Source of the DNA: a virus
Virus record (IMG/VR): IMGVR_UViG_3300007760_000740
Location: 1-41,735 of that record
DNA length: 41,735 bases
Strand: one strand, 5' to 3'
This document shows, in pieces, positions 40,397-41,735 of this stretch; position 1 is the first letter of the stretch, and each line of letters starts with the position of its first letter. The notes under the pieces were generated by a model. The model was not told where the DNA came from. It saw nothing but the letters and a program-made list of their open reading frames with translations, and made no database searches. The translations under genes and the position numbers were made by a program.

Positions 40397-41623
40397 ATGT
40401 TATCATTCAAAGAATTATTAAATGAAGATACAAATACGCACATGGAACACCTTGAAGATGAAATCATCAACAATGGTGTCAAAGGTGCAACTACAGCTAT
40501 TCAGTTTTTAAATTCCCTAAAAGATATGTTATCTGGTGGGAAAAGTAAAACGAATATAACTGTAAAGTGGGATGGAGCCCCAGCAATATTTGCTGGTATC
40601 AATCCAGAGAACGGCAAGTTTTTCGTTGCAACGAAAGCAATGTTTAATAAGACCCCAAAAATAAATTATACCAAAGCAGACATTGACGCTAATCATGGTT
40701 CAGAGGGTCCTTCAGATAAATTAAGAGTTGCATTGAAATACTTACCCGATCTTGGAATGAAAGGCATCTATCAAGGTGATATCATGTTTTCTAAAGGTGA
40801 TTTAAAGAAGGAGACTATTGATGATGTCAGTATGTTAACTTTTGGTCCTAATACTATCACCTATGCTGTTCCAGAAGATAGTGACTTGGCATCTGAAATG
40901 AGAAAGGCAAGTCTTGGAGTGGTATGGCACACAAAGTATACAGGAGACACTATTGATTCATTAAGTGCATCTTTTGGTGTTGATGCATCTAAGTTTAAGA
41001 AAACTAAAAATGTTTGGTCTGATGATGCATATGTTGATACTGCAAATGCAGCTATGTTCACACCGTCAGAAGTAAATAAATTAGAGAAAAAAATAAACCA
41101 AATTAAAGGTTCAGTTAAAAAGGCTGGTAAATTTTTAAATCTTTTAGGAAAAGAAATTGCTGATAAGAAAAAGTGGGGATTAGCGCCGTGGATGAAAGTA
41201 TTTTTTAATACCAAGATTCGTGCTGGTGTAAGAATTGCCGATACTAAAAAACTTATTAAAGAATTTGAAAAGTATTATGTTGATAGAGTGCAAAAAGAGA
41301 TTGATGTAAAGAAAACTGTTCAAGGTAAAAAACCATATCAAGATATACAGAAAGAATCTAAAAAAGCGTTAAGGAAATTTAAAACAGAATTATATTTTAC
41401 TATGGCGACTTATATAGGTATTCTTGAAGCAAAGAATATGGTTGTTAAGAAATTAGAAACGATTAGGGGTATTGGAACATTTCTAAGAGATGGTGATGGT
41501 TTTAAAGTTACAGCACCAGAAGGATTTGTTGCTATTGATTCAGCTGATGGTGGTGCTGTTAAGTTAGTTGATAGACTTACTTTTTCACATGCTAATTTTA
41601 CTATTGCAAAGGATTGGGACTAA
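40397..41623 (+). CDS. Ligase-like nucleotidyltransferase family protein with head-targeting leader
   Basis: 408 residues. The leader MLSFKELLNE|D fits the same targeting and cleavage pattern. Residues about 53-78 contain ITVKWDGAPAIFAGINPENGKFFVATKAMF, a K-x-D-G motif in the setting typical of DNA/RNA ligases, with FFVATK as a motif IIIa-like strand and KGIYQGDIM further on. I associate this with a phage family often listed as DUF6267, from memory. No clear C-terminal OB-fold is visible. It would be an adenylyl- or guanylyl-transferase-like enzyme; substrate unknown. The start has no strong ribosome site. Confidence 0.75.
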   Translation: MLSFKELLNEDTNTHMEHLEDEIINNGVKGATTAIQFLNSLKDMLSGGKSKTNITVKWDGAPAIFAGINPENGKFFVATKAMFNKTPKINYTKADIDANHGSEGPSDKLRVALKYLPDLGMKGIYQGDIMFSKGDLKKETIDDVSMLTFGPNTITYAVPEDSDLASEMRKASLGVVWHTKYTGDTIDSLSASFGVDASKFKKTKNVWSDDAYVDTANAAMFTPSEVNKLEKKINQIKGSVKKAGKFLNLLGKEIADKKKWGLAPWMKVFFNTKIRAGVRIADTKKLIKEFEKYYVDRVQKEIDVKKTVQGKKPYQDIQKESKKALRKFKTELYFTMATYIGILEAKNMVVKKLETIRGIGTFLRDGDGFKVTAPEGFVAIDSADGGAVKLVDRLTFSHANFTIAKDWD

Positions 41624-41642
41624 TAGTTAATGAGGTGATATT

Positions 41643-41735
41643 ATGGAACATAAAGTTTACCGTTATTTTCAAAAATTACCGTTTGTATTTGATCAAGAAA
41701 AATTAGAAGAAGCACTAAAACAAGTATTAGAAATT
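41643..41735 (+). CDS. Hypothetical protein, 3' partial
   Basis: 31 residues before the window ends, starting MEHKVYRYFQKLPFVFDQEK, with GAGGTGA upstream of the ATG. The reading frame is open at the edge. Too little is present to assign a family. Confidence 0.6.
   Translation, partial: MEHKVYRYFQKLPFVFDQEKLEEALKQVLEI

Noticed and set aside
1-41735. tRNA genes, CRISPR arrays, insertion sequences and homing endonucleases
   Set aside because: I looked for cloverleaf patterns, regular repeats, transposase motifs and GIY-YIG or HNH motifs and saw none that I could support.

Overview
This window is a stretch of an AT-rich T4-type myovirus genome. The host is probably a Gram-negative, likely marine bacterium, but nothing in the window identifies it. 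The evidence for T4-type ancestry is a near-complete core set in recognisable order: head genes 20, 67-like, 21, 22 and 23; recombination and replication genes uvsY, uvsW, 47, 46, 45, 44, 62, regA, 43, uvsX, 59 and 41; and the late sigma factor gp55 together with late-promoter octamers TATAAATA. Almost all genes are on the + strand and tightly packed, with many ATGA and TAATG overlaps. The only minus-strand gene is a fatty acid desaturase. No intergenic gap exceeds 300 bases, and I saw no tRNA, rRNA, CRISPR or insertion sequence.

Layout. 1-5276: head morphogenesis (portal, core proteins, protease, scaffold, major capsid protein) closed by a strong hairpin terminator. 5330-6786: a host-derived acyl desaturase in reverse orientation, then a gp19-like tail tube protein. 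6830-15402: uvsY, uvsW, dUTPase, gp55, a proline dehydrogenase, gp47, a HAD phosphatase and gp46, several small proteins and an Hsp20 chaperone. 15601-21556: a CobT-like VWA/metalloprotease-like protein, a CobS-like AAA+ ATPase and three exported proteins, including an LPP20-type lipoprotein. 21558-23508: sliding clamp and clamp loader ATPase. 23521-30242: a DNA modification island inserted between clamp loader genes 44 and 62. It holds a PD-(D/E)XK restriction-nuclease-like protein, a beta-class DNA methyltransferase, QueE, a possible ribbon-helix-helix protein, a phosphoribosyltransferase, QueD, FolE, QueC and a DpdA-type DNA transglycosylase. 30301-37841: gp62, RegA, a lipoprotein/Lsm-like fusion, DNA polymerase, UvsX, gp59 and gp41. 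37865-41735: late genes, four of which begin with a capsid-targeting-like leader followed by a gp21-type cleavage site, which suggests internal head proteins delivered with the DNA.

How it works together. Seven intergenic promoters share the pattern TTCCTTG-N20-TATAAT (equivalent to a -35 TTGnnn, 17-bp spacer and -10) and would drive early genes. In three of them (uvsY, queE, gene 43) the predicted start point falls on the A of the start codon, so leaderless mRNAs are predicted. TATAAATA elements served by gp55 and the gp45 clamp would drive scaffold, tail and internal head genes. The que/fol genes should make preQ0, which DpdA would exchange for guanine in phage DNA; the neighbouring phosphoribosyltransferase could recycle the released guanine. 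The nuclease/methylase pair could attack unmodified DNA while phage DNA is protected.
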